Assembly: GCA_007844125.1 (NCBI GenBank)
Contig: CM017558.1
Location: 56,678,231 to 56,742,230 of the forward strand
From: Sinonovacula constricta
Taxonomy: Eukaryota > Mollusca > Bivalvia > Cardiida > Solecurtidae
DNA length: 64,000 bases
Reading direction: 5' to 3'
Positions 1 through 11,525 of the stretch are shown in pieces. The notes beneath the pieces were generated by a model. It made no database searches. It was not told the DNA's origin and worked only from the letters and a program-made list of their open reading frames with translations. The stretch's first letter is position 1. Each line of letters starts with the position of its first letter. The position numbers were made by a program, and so were the translations under genes.

Positions 1-1159
1 CTACTTTTAAGATTAATGTTCAGCAAACCAATGTCACGATACTGACGACTGAAGTGTGTTGTTCACGGATATCAGATAAATCATAATATTGACGAATGTT
101 GACGTAAAAAGGTAAAAACATAAATTAAAAATATAAAAGAGACATGAAACAATATAATGGAGATATATATCAAGTATTATATCGTCGGATGGCAACTTTA
201 TAATGAAAACTCGGCACCATATAATATTTCAAATGTACAACCGACCAAAACAGAAACATCAATTATTGTCACACAATTTTCAAAAACAAATGTTTTGATA
301 CGTTTTCTGCAATAACAGTCATACTATGAAGATTGAAAAAAAATACAGTTACAACTTTTTGTGATTTGCAACCACAGAAGCTGTGGAGAAATATAGTTTA
401 ACATATTTTTATGAAAGTCAGGTTTCAATGATTATTCTGTTCTTTTTATATTTTATAACCAAAGGGGTTGGGCATTTTTATTTTATTTATTGTATTTCAC
501 AATAATGTACATGTAAATTAATTATAGATTGAACTTGCCATATTCCATCGAAACATATAAAAATATTAAAACAATTGAGCAGGATCGGCAGAACGTATGA
601 TATTAATACTAATGTCTTGGCATGAACAGGATGCTACAATTATTTACTCTTCTCTGGTAATTTCTTTCTTGATTCAAAAAGTTAATTTCATTAACTATGA
701 ACGTTTTTTGTAGGTCTTCTAATCGAAATAATACCTATCTCTCTTCTAAACACTATGTGGACATTATTTTTCAATGACGTCACTACTTTCGTCATAACTT
801 GTCAAACAAAACGTTAGCGCTTGGACACTGGTCGGGTTTGCTCTTATTGTTAAATGACTCATCACGGATTTGTTTTCACTTTTACATTTGGTGTGCATGT
901 GAATACCTTGGTCCTGTTGTTGTTGTTTTTTCAATTTTTGGAAAGTGCAATGCTCATAGGTCTTTGTCTTATATATTCTTATTGGAAATAAGTATTAATT
1001 TAAAGAACATTTCTAATTAAGTAGGTCTTAGGTAATTTGATATTCTAAAATATATGAAAGCTACTTTTGAACGGTGTTTAAAAGAAAACATGTAGAAGTT
1101 CCAACGAGAATCTGGTCAAAGTAAAACAATCAATTCATGAACAGGGTTCTTAAACAATA
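1..1159. other. Intron of receptor I
   Basis: AT-rich and non-coding. The stretch near 400-560 is recognisably the same intron as 21,440-21,620 of receptor II and 51,560-51,740 of receptor III, sharing the run 'attattctgttctttt' and the following 'ataaccaaag' segment. It therefore lies inside receptor I, whose 5' exons are left of the window. No EGF-type exon with cysteine spacing was found here. The short open frame at 799-1020 has no counterpart in the paralogous introns and is not supported as a gene. Confidence 0.6.
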
Positions 1160-1161
1160 TA

Positions 1162-1924
1162 CAGTCAACTCTCGTTATCTCAAAATCGGTTATCTCAAAT
1201 TTCCGGTTATGTCAAACTGTTTTCTACGGTCCCGTTTTTTTCCCTATAGTTTCTATATAGTTCGACTCCGCTTAACTCAAATTCGGATATGTCAAATTAT
1301 CGGATATCTCAAACTAAATTCTTTGTCCCCACACGTATAAAACTGTTGAAATCAGTTGGTCTATCTCAAACTTCAAATTGCTATAAGATGTAAATCGGCA
1401 ACAATAGTGATTTTCACACCTACCGTGAAACTCGCGAAGATTTGGGCGCGAGTTTTATCGCCAATTATCGGCAATCAGGATTTCACATAATTTAGAGAAG
1501 AGGTTAATCGATTATTATTTAATTAGCTGATTTAATGAACAACAATTTCGTTAATCTTTTAACGCTGATTAAAGTGTTTCAGTTTGTACTTGTTGTTGTA
1601 AATGTTTTTGAGAACTTGCAGGTATCAGCTTTAGGTATACAAAATTAGGCCATGCACTTACGACGACGCAACAACCTACAATAAAAAGAAGAATATTAAA
1701 TTACATCTAATAACACTTTAAACATGCAAAACCACACAAACTTGCAGAAACTTAGTTTACAGTGGCAGATATAACAAGGAATTTCAGTCATTACCAGTCA
1801 TCGTGTAGCAGGTAAGATTTTTAATATTTACACAAACTATCCTTAAATTCGGATATCTCAAACTTCGGATATCTCAAACTATTTTCTACGGTCCCTTGAA
1901 ATTTGAGATAACGAGAGTTGACTG
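1162..1924. mobile_element. Non-autonomous pogo/Tigger-like DNA transposon (MITE)
   Basis: The left end CAGTCAACTCTCG is mirrored at the right end as CGAGAGTTGACTG, extending to about 24 bp of terminal inverted repeat (…TTATCTCAAA / TTTGAGATAA…). Both ends are flanked by TA (1160-1161 and 1925-1926), as expected of a Tc1/mariner-type target duplication; a CAGT start is typical of the pogo/Tigger branch. Inside, the word GGATATCTCAAA and variants recur near both ends, with 'ttttctacggtccc' at both sides. No transposase frame remains in the 763 bp. The short frame at 1137-1340 only overlaps the left end by chance. It sits in an intron of receptor I and is absent at the equivalent place in II and III. 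Confidence 0.8.
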
Positions 1925-2049
1925 TAGTAGTGTGGTACTAAACAGGTCCCACGAGTATACGTTTCGTTTATTACAAAATTAATATCATAAAACATTAAAT
2001 CTGATCAACGAAATGGAAAGAAGGTAAAACATTCCTGTTTTCATTTCAG

Positions 2050-2196
2050 AATGTTCGTCTTTTACATTCGGTATTAATTGTTCCCAGTCTTGTGGTCAAT
2101 GCGCCAGAAACGAAACATGTAACAATATTGACGGGACATGCGCACATGGGTGTAGAGGGGACTTCGTGGATGACCTTTGTCAAACAAGGGAGCAAG
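2050..2196 (+). CDS. Receptor I exon: MEGF-like EGF domain
   Basis: The acceptor is tttcag at 2044-2049, and 147 nt is 2+48 codons+1 (phase 1-1). The translation has the cysteine ladder of a MEGF/laminin-type EGF: C-x8-C-x3-C-x2-C-x5-C-x6-C-x3-C, closing with DDLC. The paralogous exons in II and III use a donor right after CAAACAA|GT or CCACAA|GT; here that GT is GG, so the usable donor is 12 nt downstream (CAAG|GTTATT). This keeps the phase and adds four codons. It is the only copy of this EGF unit with an intact acceptor. Confidence 0.75.
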
Positions 2197-4067
2197 GTTA
2201 TTTAAACTGTTCAATTAACACCTTTTAAAATATTAATCAGAATTATATTGGTGTGTGATTGCTTTGTACTTTCATAAATTTCATTCTTTGTTTCGAATTT
2301 CAAATATTTACTTTTCATTCTTTTTTTTCTTTTTTTTCTTTTTTTGTTTTGTTTTAGTTTTTGTTTTTCTTTATTCTTTTTTTTATTTTTTGGCTTTATT
2401 GAAAATTCTTATTAACTACTCTTCATTCCAAATATACGTAGCAAGGTCAAAAAGTGAAGACACAAAAATGGTCCGATCCGATATAACAGCTGGAGTAATA
2501 GGAGCTGTAATAGGTGCTGTCATGTCGATGTGTATAGCTATTGCCGTGGTCCTGGTACGACAAAAGGAACTGTGCAAGTAAGTTCGTGTTCGTGTTACTG
2601 AAGAGCATTTAACATTATTAGAAATGTTAATCACATACAAAAGCAATTTTCAATAAATTTGATTTCCGAAGATAAATTCAAACTTTCTAAAAATAACCAA
2701 TCCGAACTTATTGTAGAATTAAGCGTTTTGGAGTTCGTATTCCACAAAGATCATCTCACATCATGAAAATACTGCCTGCAATTTTGTTCAGATTACTCTT
2801 TATGTAGGCAGCGACAAATGTTACATAAACATTAAGCCGTTCTTAAATAAGAAGGGATTTTCTAACATGTTTTGTTACATAAGTTGCGCTTAGTCCATGA
2901 CAAATTCAGCATACGTTTAAAAAGAAAAGAACTCTCGTGCTGTACATATGTATGAACGTACAGATTAAACGTAAAATGATAGACAATGAGATAACACAAG
3001 TACAGAACAAGTGCATAATCTATAACATGACATCTAGACAGCCTGCAATGGTACCACGTTCAAAAGTTCAGGGAGGTAAGTAGGTAGGTATGTATGTATG
3101 TAGGTAGGTAGGTAGGTAGGTAGGTAGGTAGGTAGAAAGGTAGAAAGGTAGAAAGGTAGGTGGGTGGGTAGGTAGGTAGGCAGGCAGGCAGGAAGGGGAG
3201 GGAGGGATGCAGGCAGGCAGGCAGGCAGGCAGACTAGATGGATAGATAGATGGATGGATGGATGGATGGATGGATGGATGGACGGACGGACGGACGGACG
3301 GACGGATTGGGGGTAGGTAGGTAGGCAGACAGACAGACAGACAGACAGGCAGGCAGGCAGACAGACAGACAGACAGGCAGGCAGGCAGGCAGGCAGACAG
3401 ACAGACAGACAGATAAATAGATATGAGTTTATTATTTTGATTTTTATCATTTTAATAGAAAGGATCATACATACGAAGAACCACAGTTTCCTGCACAGGA
3501 ATCCGTGTACTCCACTGTAGACGATGCTTGTCATCATAGTAAGTATCGTTATACTGTGACATTCCAATTTGTTTAGGAAGACTTAATACACATCCCTGGC
3601 CAGGACCACCAACGATATGAAAGTATGCTAAGAGTAATGCATGCCCTCACTTACGAAACAAAAGAGTTTAGATTCCACTTTTAAAGGACCACGGGCTTAA
3701 TATGATAATTATGTGAACAGTTTATATCCTTTTTAACAAGTGGATCCACGAAACGTTATTTTAACATTTTAACAATCTGCAAAACTAAATGCGATAAACA
3801 AAGGAATAGGACAATCTTGAGCTAGGCATTAAATAAAAAGAGCAATAGCCATGAAACAAAAGTCGTCAAGGAAATAAAATAAATACCTGAATTATACTTT
3901 TCAGGCAATGTGAACACCACTGATAGACGGCTATATGTAAATGTTACCGCAGATCCAAGTTAACACATCCCTGGTCTGTCACTAAGATCGGTGTGTACTG
4001 TGTTGTTTGTACTTGCGCAGTATTGTAATAATATCCTCTCTGTTTGTAAAAAGTGTCTAAGATTAAA
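2050..4067 (+). CDS. Receptor I (3' part only): EGF - transmembrane - tyrosine tail
   Basis: Last four exons (2050-2196, 2442-2577, 3459-3538, 3905-3963) of a receptor whose upstream part lies outside the window. Exon phases join cleanly: EGF exon phase 1-1, transmembrane exon phase 1-2, tail exon 1 phase 2-1, tail exon 2 ending in TAA. The product is an 8-cysteine EGF unit, a single membrane helix, and a cytoplasmic tail with YEEP, SVYSTV (ITIM-like) and YVNV. Orthologous exons occur at the same order and spacing in receptors II and III. By analogy with complete receptor III the missing part should hold a signal peptide and fucolectin-type domains. A type I signalling receptor is inferred; the ligand is unknown. 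Confidence 0.75.
2442..2577 (+). CDS. Receptor I exon: transmembrane segment
   Basis: The acceptor is tacgtag, the donor AA|gtaagt; 136 nt, phase 1-2. It encodes a short polar stalk ([13 protein letters not shown]), then a helix starting [17 protein letters not shown] and ending VVLV, followed by the basic stop-transfer RQKELCK. The helix carries G-x3-G and G-x3-S spacing, a common helix-packing motif. Length is identical in receptors II (22,312-22,447) and III (52,413-52,548). Confidence 0.85.
3073..3412. repeat. Compound tetranucleotide satellite (GTAG/GCAG/GGAT/GGAC/GACA)
   Basis: About 340 bp of tandem 4-mers in successive blocks: GTAG, GCAG, GGAT, GGAC, then GACA and GCAG alternating. 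It lies in the intron between the transmembrane exon and tail exon 1 of receptor I and is absent from that intron in II and III. The long minus-strand frame across it (3034-3567) is only the translation of the repeat (Pro/Cys/Leu-rich) and is not a gene. Confidence 0.95.
3459..3538 (+). CDS. Receptor I exon: cytoplasmic tail 1 (YEEP and ITIM-like motif)
   Basis: The acceptor is tttaatag, the donor CATA|gtaagt; 80 nt, phase 2-1. Joined to the transmembrane exon it reads [14 protein letters not shown] then [17 protein letters not shown] resembles an SH2-docking tyrosine. SVYSTV fits the ITIM consensus [SIVL]-x-Y-x-x-[ILV]. Both are kept in the two paralogues. Function is inferred from motif and topology only. 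Confidence 0.8.
3905..3963 (+). CDS. Receptor I exon: cytoplasmic tail 2 with YVNV and stop
   Basis: The acceptor is acttttcag (ends 3904). The exon reads [19 protein letters not shown], then TAA at 3961-3963. YVNV carries the YxN pattern preferred by Grb2-type SH2 domains (family knowledge). The same 19-codon exon is present at 27,145 and 54,674, differing at a few residues only. Confidence 0.75.
4062..4067 (+). terminator. Poly(A) signal of receptor I (ATTAAA)
   Basis: ATTAAA about 100 nt after the stop, followed by a GT-rich stretch (gtgttgttgttgc). The same word in the same context lies 79-80 nt after the stops of receptors II and III, which supports it. Confidence 0.55.
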
Positions 4068-4099
4068 CATATTTAGCATCGTGTTGTTGTTGCTTTTAG

Positions 4100-5005
4100 A
4101 AATTATGTTCCTTGCTTCCTATATGTTTCTGTAAATTCAAGGTATCAAAAGCGGTCCTCATTTATGTTATACACAAACATAATAAGAACTTACCTTACGC
4201 GACAATCAAACGTTACTATTGCCATATATACGTGTCTGATGTTTGGGGTTTTTGGTTGAAATATTATCCTCATAATCAGAGAAAATAGAAGGTATACACA
4301 TATGTACTATTATATGGAAGAATTATTCTCATAAAAGGTGATCCCTGAGGTTTGTTTATTCACGACTTGTTAAAGGTGTTGTTCGGCAGTTTTCCTTTAT
4401 AATAGACATGTAACAATATCTTATCCTTGTTTGAGTTAATTTGGTCGAAAAGACGCGATAAGAATCTTTGAACATTTTAAGACAGTACTATTCGTAAAAT
4501 TCACTCTAGTAGTTCATTCTTTTCAAATCTATAAAAAAGCATGATAGTGATATCTACTTAAATAGATAGCGATATCAGAGTGGATTACTCGCTTGATGTT
4601 ATACCGAGATCTCAAAAGTAACTGATCGCCGGGTTTTCTTTATTAAAAAATAGCTAATTGTGGAGCGTGGCTCTGATAGGAGATAAAACGTTTATAATGA
4701 CGATTGGACTGTTATGGCTCTCTTTTTATATAGAAGCAGCACACCAATAAACACTATTTGGTGTTCTTGTTCAGGCAACAGTAATGTATTTGGTTGTTTG
4801 ATAAGTAAATACAATGTAACTAGTCGAAACTGTGTGATTTATTTTTAATATATGATTTGGCGTTTATTTATCGACCTTGTTGGCATGGGATATGTTTATA
4901 AGATATGTATGAATAAAACATTTAAAAATATTGGAATATAAGCTAAATACATTGGTAATTGGTCGGGATAGTTTTATTCTAACAAACACATACCAGTTGC
5001 CAATT
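4100..5005. other. Conserved 3' flank of receptor I
   Basis: No gene seen. Stretches such as 'tattgccatatatacgt' and 'cagagtggattactc' recur downstream of receptor II (27,430-27,860) and III (54,960-55,390), so this is shared flank of the duplicated unit. Small open frames here are not conserved in position or reading frame. Confidence 0.6.
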
Positions 5006-5010
5006 TTGAC

Positions 5011-5075
5011 ACACACCCGCATGCGTACGCGCGCACACACCCGCGCACGCACGCATACACACACGCATACACTGA
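5011..5075. repeat. CA-rich microsatellite
   Basis: Imperfect (CA)n with CG interruptions (acacacccgcatgcgtacgcg…cacgcatacac). A shorter homologue with the same flank 'gccaattttgac' is at 56,218-56,275, so it belongs to the ancestral intergenic unit. Confidence 0.85.
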
Positions 5076-5334
5076 CAGTTGCTCTTAGCGTTTTTAGTTA
5101 CGTTTATAAGAAAAGGTTGATGCAAAGCATCAAATTCGCTGGAAACAATGTATCAGAAAATAAAATTATATGCATTTGCAACGGTTCAGTTCTTTTATTT
5201 ATAAAAAAGACCTAAGATATAATATGGAGCATATGTAGCCCCGACAGACACGATGGTATCCAAACCTTAAGACCTTGATACAAGGTCTGTTGAAACAACA
5301 TATATATATAGAGAGAAAAGGAAAAAAATAAAGA

Positions 5335-5356
5335 GCGACAGACAGACAGACAGACT
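5335..5356. repeat. (GACA)n microsatellite
   Basis: Five GACA units. The homologous position in the receptor III 3' flank (56,532-56,665) has grown to about 130 bp of imperfect GACA/GGCA/GATA repeats. Confidence 0.85.
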
Positions 5357-5375
5357 TTGTTTAATAATAATAAAT

Positions 5376-6484
5376 AAATTTAATAATTAACCTAAAGACA
5401 AAATACCCAGAGAAAAAGTGTAAACCGTTGTAGCATGTTGTTTATGTGTACATGGAATTGCTTTACCAAAGCCCAATTATAGTCAAAGGAAAATACTCGT
5501 GAGAAGATGAATTAATGACAATATAAATTACATGCTCGGGGAGATTTTAACGACCGCTACACTGCACAGGTAACATGAATAAGTACATGTCTATCATAAG
5601 ATGACAATTGCAAATTCGTATGACTAAACAGGAAGTTTATAGTAACATGACACTGTCTGTAAAATGATTTCCATTTGCATTAATGTACAACCTAACAAGG
5701 GCACAGTGAATAGTCACAACAGGGAAACAGTAATTCGTAATGATGTTAAAGGTCGCGAATTAATTTGATGTTTAAGATGCTCAGTAAACATCATATTCTT
5801 CCAAGACTGATACATAGACAAACTACATGGCACAGCCTCGCGGTGACCATCCCTACTTTGATTTAATAGATAACGTCACCAGGACTTGACTTCCTTGCTG
5901 ATAGGGAACACTTATACCATTTGTTTGTTTAAGGTGTGTTGGGATATTTAAAGATAGAGGCACATTTTTTGACGTTGCAAAATATTATGTTCAATGTAAC
6001 CACGGACACAAATAATGTAAAGAAACTACTAAAAAAATCACCGCATAACGTCTGCATGTGTAAAATTGTTAAAAGTATAGTGAATTGACAGTGCTTCACT
6101 TTTTGTAGGATTAATGCAACAACCAAAGCAAATGTATATGACAACATTGAATTCGGCTGATGACTTAAAATACGAATAGAAATGTTTTAAAAAAATACAT
6201 ATAGGGCTAACATTTTAACAAAAATAACACTACGGAGAATTGTAAATTAATGGCAGTGCCACTTTTAGAAATATTTTTTTATTATTTCAAATAAAGTTAT
6301 CCTGTCAGTAAGATGAAGGTGCTGATCATTAAATTAAGACATCGTTTGGGTTTAGAACAAAATGACTATGCACTTTGACCTGTACCGCGTAGTTTGGCTT
6401 TTTTGATATTTAAGCAAAAAAGTTATTGTTTGTTATTTTTCGCTGTTGAGCGCTGTATATTTTGCGGTTTGGAACACGTATTAT
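5376..6484. other. Intergenic DNA, no gene seen
   Basis: Non-coding AT-rich DNA whose blocks match 57,640-58,370 (for example 'aaacaggaagttta' and 'cacagcctcgcggt'). The corresponding block is missing between receptors II and III, at the junction near 34,850. Confidence 0.55.
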
Positions 6485-6606
6485 TTATTTTGTGTGTTAT
6501 GTCTCGTCTCTGTGTTTTTGTCACATTTACATTTACCCTGTTTGACTTTGTCTAAAGGTAGATAACATTTAGATATCTATTTTGATAGGACCTTTTTATT
6601 TACCTA
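6485..6606 (+). mobile_element. Short 5'-truncated copy of a Penelope-like element 3' end
   Basis: The run 'tgtgtgttatgtctcgtctctg' onward, through 'gataggacc' to 'atttacctat', matches the last about 120 bp of the element at 24,566-26,838. The homologous place near 35,090-35,140 lacks it. A copy retaining only the 3' end is typical of target-primed insertion with early stop. Confidence 0.6.
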
Positions 6607-7395
6607 TAGTAGAAGAGAGTAACCAACCTGCATTTATAGAAATATGCCACATAAATCAGTATACGACATGTCCAGTTATTATTTTGCCCACTTAGTATAG
6701 TGCGATAACTATGTTTAGTCGACATTGATTTACATTCGAATTTTTCAGAGAATGAACAATTCGATGTACAATACAATAAAACATTTTCTTGCATAATACA
6801 TGTACATGTTCATAGCAATACAATATATAACATCTCAGCACAATTTTCAGTGGAGTAATGTTAAAAACATCAATGTAAAAGTATGTTACAATACTGTCAT
6901 TACATTATATATGGAAACTGTTAATTACCTTTGAACAGTGGCCAATGCATTATGTCTTCTCCACCTCTACAGTAGTATTATTGATAGGTGAGACACATTT
7001 ACATAAGCAGTCTCCATTGTCCATTGCGTCAGGCTGTACATTAGGAATACATTTGGTTTATACTTTTTTTCATGCTTGTAAATACACGCCATTTTTCTTC
7101 GATATACACTACGAAATTAAATCTGACTGCCTGAAAAATGTTGCTTGATTGTAACTCTTAAACTGATAATGTGTCATAGTTTTATTTGATTTCGGGGTTG
7201 TACTAGTTGCTATAGTCGCCAAGGCATTGAGTGTATTGTTTTTAATTTGTTTGAAAAGTTTTTTCCATGGTTTATTTATTAGCTTGAGGTCCGTGTGTTG
7301 TGGTAACGTAGTAAGAGTTTTCACATTGATGGAATAATCTTCTTTATACGGGTAGTCTCAAAGGGAAAACATTCAAAAAGCTTAAAAAGATGGGG
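6607..7395. other. Intergenic DNA, no gene seen
   Basis: The start ('agagtaaccaac…atttatagaaatat') matches 35,150 and 58,670 in the other units. The rest shows small unsupported open frames only. Confidence 0.5.
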
Positions 7396-7429
7396 AATGT
7401 AAACCTCCGTTAAAAGCACGTTTGTACTG

Positions 7430-7580
7430 TTTCGCCGCACAACCTTTCCAAGGAGATAGATGTTTTTGACTTTTTATGTCTTGTCCTTGCATTTTAGTCA
7501 CTTTATCTTTAACTTAGATATGTGTACCTCTGTTTAATACTAGTTAATGTTTATATAGGCAGAACAGATCTACTTGTCTT
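7430..7580 (+). repeat. Diverged relative of the Penelope-like 3' end
   Basis: Resembles 35,395-35,580 and 58,935-59,110 ('tttttatgtcttgtc', 'agtcacttt…ctttaactt', 'tactagtt'), and more weakly the segment near 26,670-26,760 of the intact element. An old copy fixed before the array units were duplicated. Confidence 0.4.
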
Positions 7581-8102
7581 TTTACAGTGAATAATTATAT
7601 AACGTTTTATCAACTATACCGTCATACAAAATATTTGGGAGTATAAGCTTCAGGGTCCTCAACAGAAAATGCAGGCAGTTCACATGTTAGGTAAGGTGAT
7701 GATCATCTGTCTCAGATGACATCGTCGTGTGCCTACGAAACAGTGTAGGTGAACAATATTGAATATATTATTTCCTTGATCTAGTTCTCAAAAATTGACA
7801 CAGAAAATACAAGATTAACTGCTTAATTTAAACAACGATAAATCATGCTATCCCAGAGCCAATTTGATTTGTTCACAGTATTTGAGACAAAACGGACAAG
7901 ATGTAGCTATAAATTATTATCTCAATTAGAAATTAGGTATTTTAATAAAATATATGAAATAGGTAAAGGTTTATAAATGAAGGGCCGCCGTTTTATTAAT
8001 TGATACTGCTTATGCAACATATTAATCATTGTTGTGTGCGTCTTTTTGTTGTTGAATTGCTGTTGTTATCTATTGAAATCAATTATTTTTAGTTCGCTGC
8101 AG

Positions 8103-8331
8103 GCTTCACCAGATAAGGGCCTGCAGGTTTATACCGGCGAACACACATCTGACGTCTTGGTCAAGGATTCTTCGTTCAGTTACAATCCCTTTCTTGACCT
8201 GACTGATTTTATAACAGCAACAACCAACGTGTCAGCACAAATTATAACCTTGAAGCGGTCTCTACAATGGTTATCTTATGGTGAATGACTCATTGTAGTC
8301 TTTGAACAAGATATATTTACTTTAGTAAAAT
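8103..8331 (+). pseudogene. Relic of FTP exon b upstream of receptor II
   Basis: Translation gives GLQVYTGEHTSDVLVKDSS and then NVSAQIITLKR, clearly the second half of a fucolectin (FTP) domain as in the exons at 15,724 and 44,707. Lesions: the 5' end is out of phase with the acceptor ctgcag, the conserved Trp codon is TGA (8287-8289), the Cys of VxCE is TTT, and the donor GT is AT after the final AAAT. More decayed versions sit upstream of receptor III and in the block at the window end. It is a remnant of an earlier array member. Confidence 0.7.
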
Positions 8332-8479
8332 ATATGTTTAACCACTTTAAAATAGGCTTTTAACTCTTTTGTGTGTGCAAATGGACGCATAGATGTGTTC
8401 ATGTGTAGGTTTTTAGAATGTCAATGTGGGGTGCTTTTGAGTGTTTACAGTTTTAATTTTTTGTACTAGTTATTTATAA

Positions 8480-8700
8480 AAAGAAAATAATTTGAAACTG
8501 CAACCTTTCATTAAAAGACCATTGCACGCTAAACCACTACGCTACTGTTGTTATTTGCTCACCACATTTTCAAGATCATATCGAAAGAAAAGAATTACAA
8601 ATGTTACTGATTATGTACTTATCGTTTTCGTGAAGTATACGGACAAGACCGAATATTCATTGAGTGGCATTTCAATGATACCAAATAGCATGGCACACTA
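8480..8700 (-). repeat. tRNA-like composite repeat, copy 1
   Basis: On the minus strand a B-box-like GTTGCAGTTTC follows an A-box-like segment. The + strand side carries the shared body 'cgttttcgtgaag…tacgga…gaccga…attcattgagtg'. The same combination recurs at 9,715-9,910, 37,320-37,550, 38,610-38,815, 60,843-61,050 and 61,975-62,165. A degenerate SINE-like unit; no intact tRNA fold was recognised. Confidence 0.45.
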
Positions 8701-9539
8701 AACTGACATACATATATTTTCGACAATGTTATCACTGAACCTCGGGGTTCTTCGGTCGTACATAAACACACGAAATAAAATTCAGTTTTTAAACAGTTTA
8801 AACAAATCAGTTTTTAAACAGTTTAAAAACCGTAACTGTTTCAGGAATTCCGCTTATATAGTACCAGTTTAATCCAAAAAATATAATTCATTTGGCAACA
8901 ATGAAATGGCAGTTTATTAGTTAACGTAATCGACGATCTAACCGACTAGATGCAAGCAGGTTTTCCGTGTTTGAAATTGATAAATGAATAATTAAAATGT
9001 TTGACAGTTGCGATAATTGATGTAATGGTTAAAATGTTCTACGACTAATCTGAAAATCAGAGGTTTGAAATCATTTTATAATATATATTACTTGCTCTAT
9101 AAAATCATACAATATTATTTTTATTTAAAATACACTAAACTATTATCATATTTTAAATAGTGAATACTTCAAAATTTATATATTTTATATTTTATTTCTT
9201 GTGTGTTACTTATTCTTGTATCTGTTCTTATTAATTGTACAATTATAAAATGTATCTATACAAAAGAAGTGTAACATCATTTCTTTTTTGCCGTTTCCTT
9301 TGTTTTTTAATAATGCTAAAAACTCTCAAAAATGGAAACAACGATTCTCTGTAATGTATTTGTATTTAAGTTATCTGAAGTCGGTGTCTAAGATATATTG
9401 CTGTCTTTACTGAGTATAGTATGCCATACAAACACATGGCGTAATACCATATCCAATCACATTGTTTAAGCCTTGAACTAGGAACTACCAGTATGTTTGA
9501 GCGGTGACAACGGAGCTATACAACAATTATTTTAATGGC

Positions 9540-9910
9540 TTTAGTATGTCACGGCCCGTGATCGAACCCGGGTCTTACAGTACTAAAAGCTGTGATTTCT
9601 CATGAGCTATATAAATAACGTGAGTATGCAAACATAGGTCCACACATACAATTTCCAGCACGATTTTCACGTGGAAGATAACATTAAATATGATGATTCT
9701 ATAGAGTTAAAATGAAAAATAAAGCTGAATTCGATTCTGCAACCTTACATTGAAAAAAGACAGCTTAACTATTAAACTAAGATAGTTACTAAATAACCAT
9801 TGTTTTATAAATATTTTCATCGGTACAAAAATACAGACTTAACCGATTTTTGGTTATCGTTTTCTTGAAGAATATGGACTGTATCGACTATTTATTGAGT
9901 GTCATTTCAA
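9540..9910 (-). repeat. tRNA-like composite repeat, copy 2
   Basis: Two tRNA-like modules on the minus strand: GACCCGGGTTCGATCACGGG (B-box GGTTCGATC, near 9,555-9,575) and a weaker one ending GGTTGCAGAATCGAATTC (near 9,727-9,745). They are followed on the + strand by the body 'tatcgttttcttgaagaatatgg…gactatttattgagtgtcatttc'. Acceptor stems do not pair, so these are not called as tRNA genes. Confidence 0.4.
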
Positions 9911-10009
9911 CGTTGCCTAATAATTATTTGAATTTTGTAGATAATTCGAATCCCATAATCCTTTCCTTATAACGCTTATTTTCAATGTCACCTACAGAGG
10001 TGTGTTAAC

Positions 10010-10330
10010 AACTCAACGGTATTTCTACAATGCTTAAAAGTGTGAGGTTGTGGTGTTCATTGACAAACGCAAATCTAAGCGAGTGTTTATTCTTGGAAAT
10101 AAGTCTATAAAAGAGACATTAAAATATGTACATTTCGGAATTAATTTTATGTGATGGCGTTCTCTCGTGTAAGGCTAGTATGACAGAAGCAGCTAAGAAA
10201 TTAAGCAGAACATACTTAGAGTAATGTGCCAATGGCCTGGGTCCGTCTTCTCTACTTATCCCCTTTTCATTGTGAACCATCAAGAACAGTATCTTCAACA
10301 GTATCATGATCCTTAAGTCACTCCATGGAT
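10010..10330 (+). pseudogene. LINE reverse transcriptase relic, copy 1
   Basis: Matches the longer open version at 39,107-39,403 (words 'ttcattgacaaacgcaaatctaa', 'ttataaaagagacat', 'aggctagtatgacagaagc') but with frameshifts and stops. It is the C-terminal part of a non-LTR RT, the region normally reading KCKVMVF…HLG. Confidence 0.5.
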
Positions 10331-10927
10331 GTGAGGTTTAAAGCTCATCTCCGTGCAAGGATATCTTGACACTTCATAGGGCGAATCCTTTTGCATGAAG
10401 CGTAAACAGTCACCAAAGGTCAACCAGTACGTCATTTGCTCGGTCGGCTTTGGCAACACCTTCGACAGAGACTACAATCAACTAAAGAAAGATGCAGTTA
10501 GTTGGTCACCTAGTTGGTGAGACGTCTTTTTCAAATAAAGCATATGCCTAGAGAGTGTAGACGAGCTCTCGTTAGATTGATCTTTTTCTGATAATTCTGG
10601 ACATGTTCTACGGAAGTTGGCGATAAGGTTGTACATCGGTTACGTATTTGTAAAGAGCACACTGTCTTCCAGACTCAGCTATGAGACTCGCTGATTGAAG
10701 TGTGTGTTCGTGTGTGGTTTCAATATTTTACTTGTAGTTCCCAAATGGAGCTGTGCCATGAGATTTCCAAGCTGTCAACACCAAACGACGCGACGATCCT
10801 TCATTACCTTTTGGTTGGCAAACTTTTACGGTAGCCAATGTCTGGTTAAATGTTGAATGTGCCATAACAGAGTATCAGATATTGCACACATTGTAGTTTT
10901 GTCCTACTTTAGACAAGACAACAACGC

Positions 10928-10931
10928 CATC

Positions 10932-10962
<31 letters not shown>

Positions 10963-11525
10963 CCACCATCATCACCACCATCATCATCATCACCACCAAC
11001 ACCAACACCTCCATCATCGTTATAATCGTAGTTATCCTACTTTGTTCACTTTGATTACTTTGCGCATTATTATCTTACATAAATTATTACGTTTCTGTAA
11101 GAATTTTCTGCTATGATACATTTACAACAGAGAAACCAAATTTTATTTTTAATTACAACCAACACCATCATCACCTTCATCATCATCACCAACACCACCA
11201 TCTTCATAATCATTAGCAGCAGTAGCATCACATAACCATCATTAACGTCATCATAATCATAAGCCTTATCCTTCTCATCACTGGTGTCATCACTGTGACA
11301 ATCTATGGTTGTACTATAGTGACATACTGTCAAATTTTCTCCAGTTCTTACGTCTTGTCTGTACTTTTCTATAGTACTTTGTATTAAATCATCAACAACA
11401 TTGTCACCATCATCATTATTATCATAATCATCATCATCATCATTATTGTTATCATCATCATCATAATCATCGTCATCGTTGGTTTCATCGTTATAATAAT
11501 CATTAACAGCAACAGCAACAGAAGC
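10928..11525. repeat. (ATC)n / (CAT)n trinucleotide tracts
   Basis: Imperfect ATC/ACC repeats at 10,928-11,010 and 11,160-11,520. The 231-codon minus-strand frame across it is Asp/Asn/Val repeat translation and is not supported as a protein. Shorter homologues lie at 39,835-39,865, 40,005-40,035 and 63,200-63,400. Confidence 0.85.

Noticed and set aside
3073..3412. CRISPR-like regular repetition
   Set aside because: Units are 4 bp tandem repeats with no spacers, in a eukaryotic intron.
3034..3567. 177-codon minus-strand frame rich in Cys, Leu and Pro
   Set aside because: Tetranucleotide satellite without stops in one frame; overlaps a real + strand exon and is absent in paralogues.
9540..9610. 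Possible tRNA gene on the minus strand
   Set aside because: A good B-box is present but the acceptor and D stems do not pair, and copies in the other units are more diverged; treated as a SINE-like repeat.
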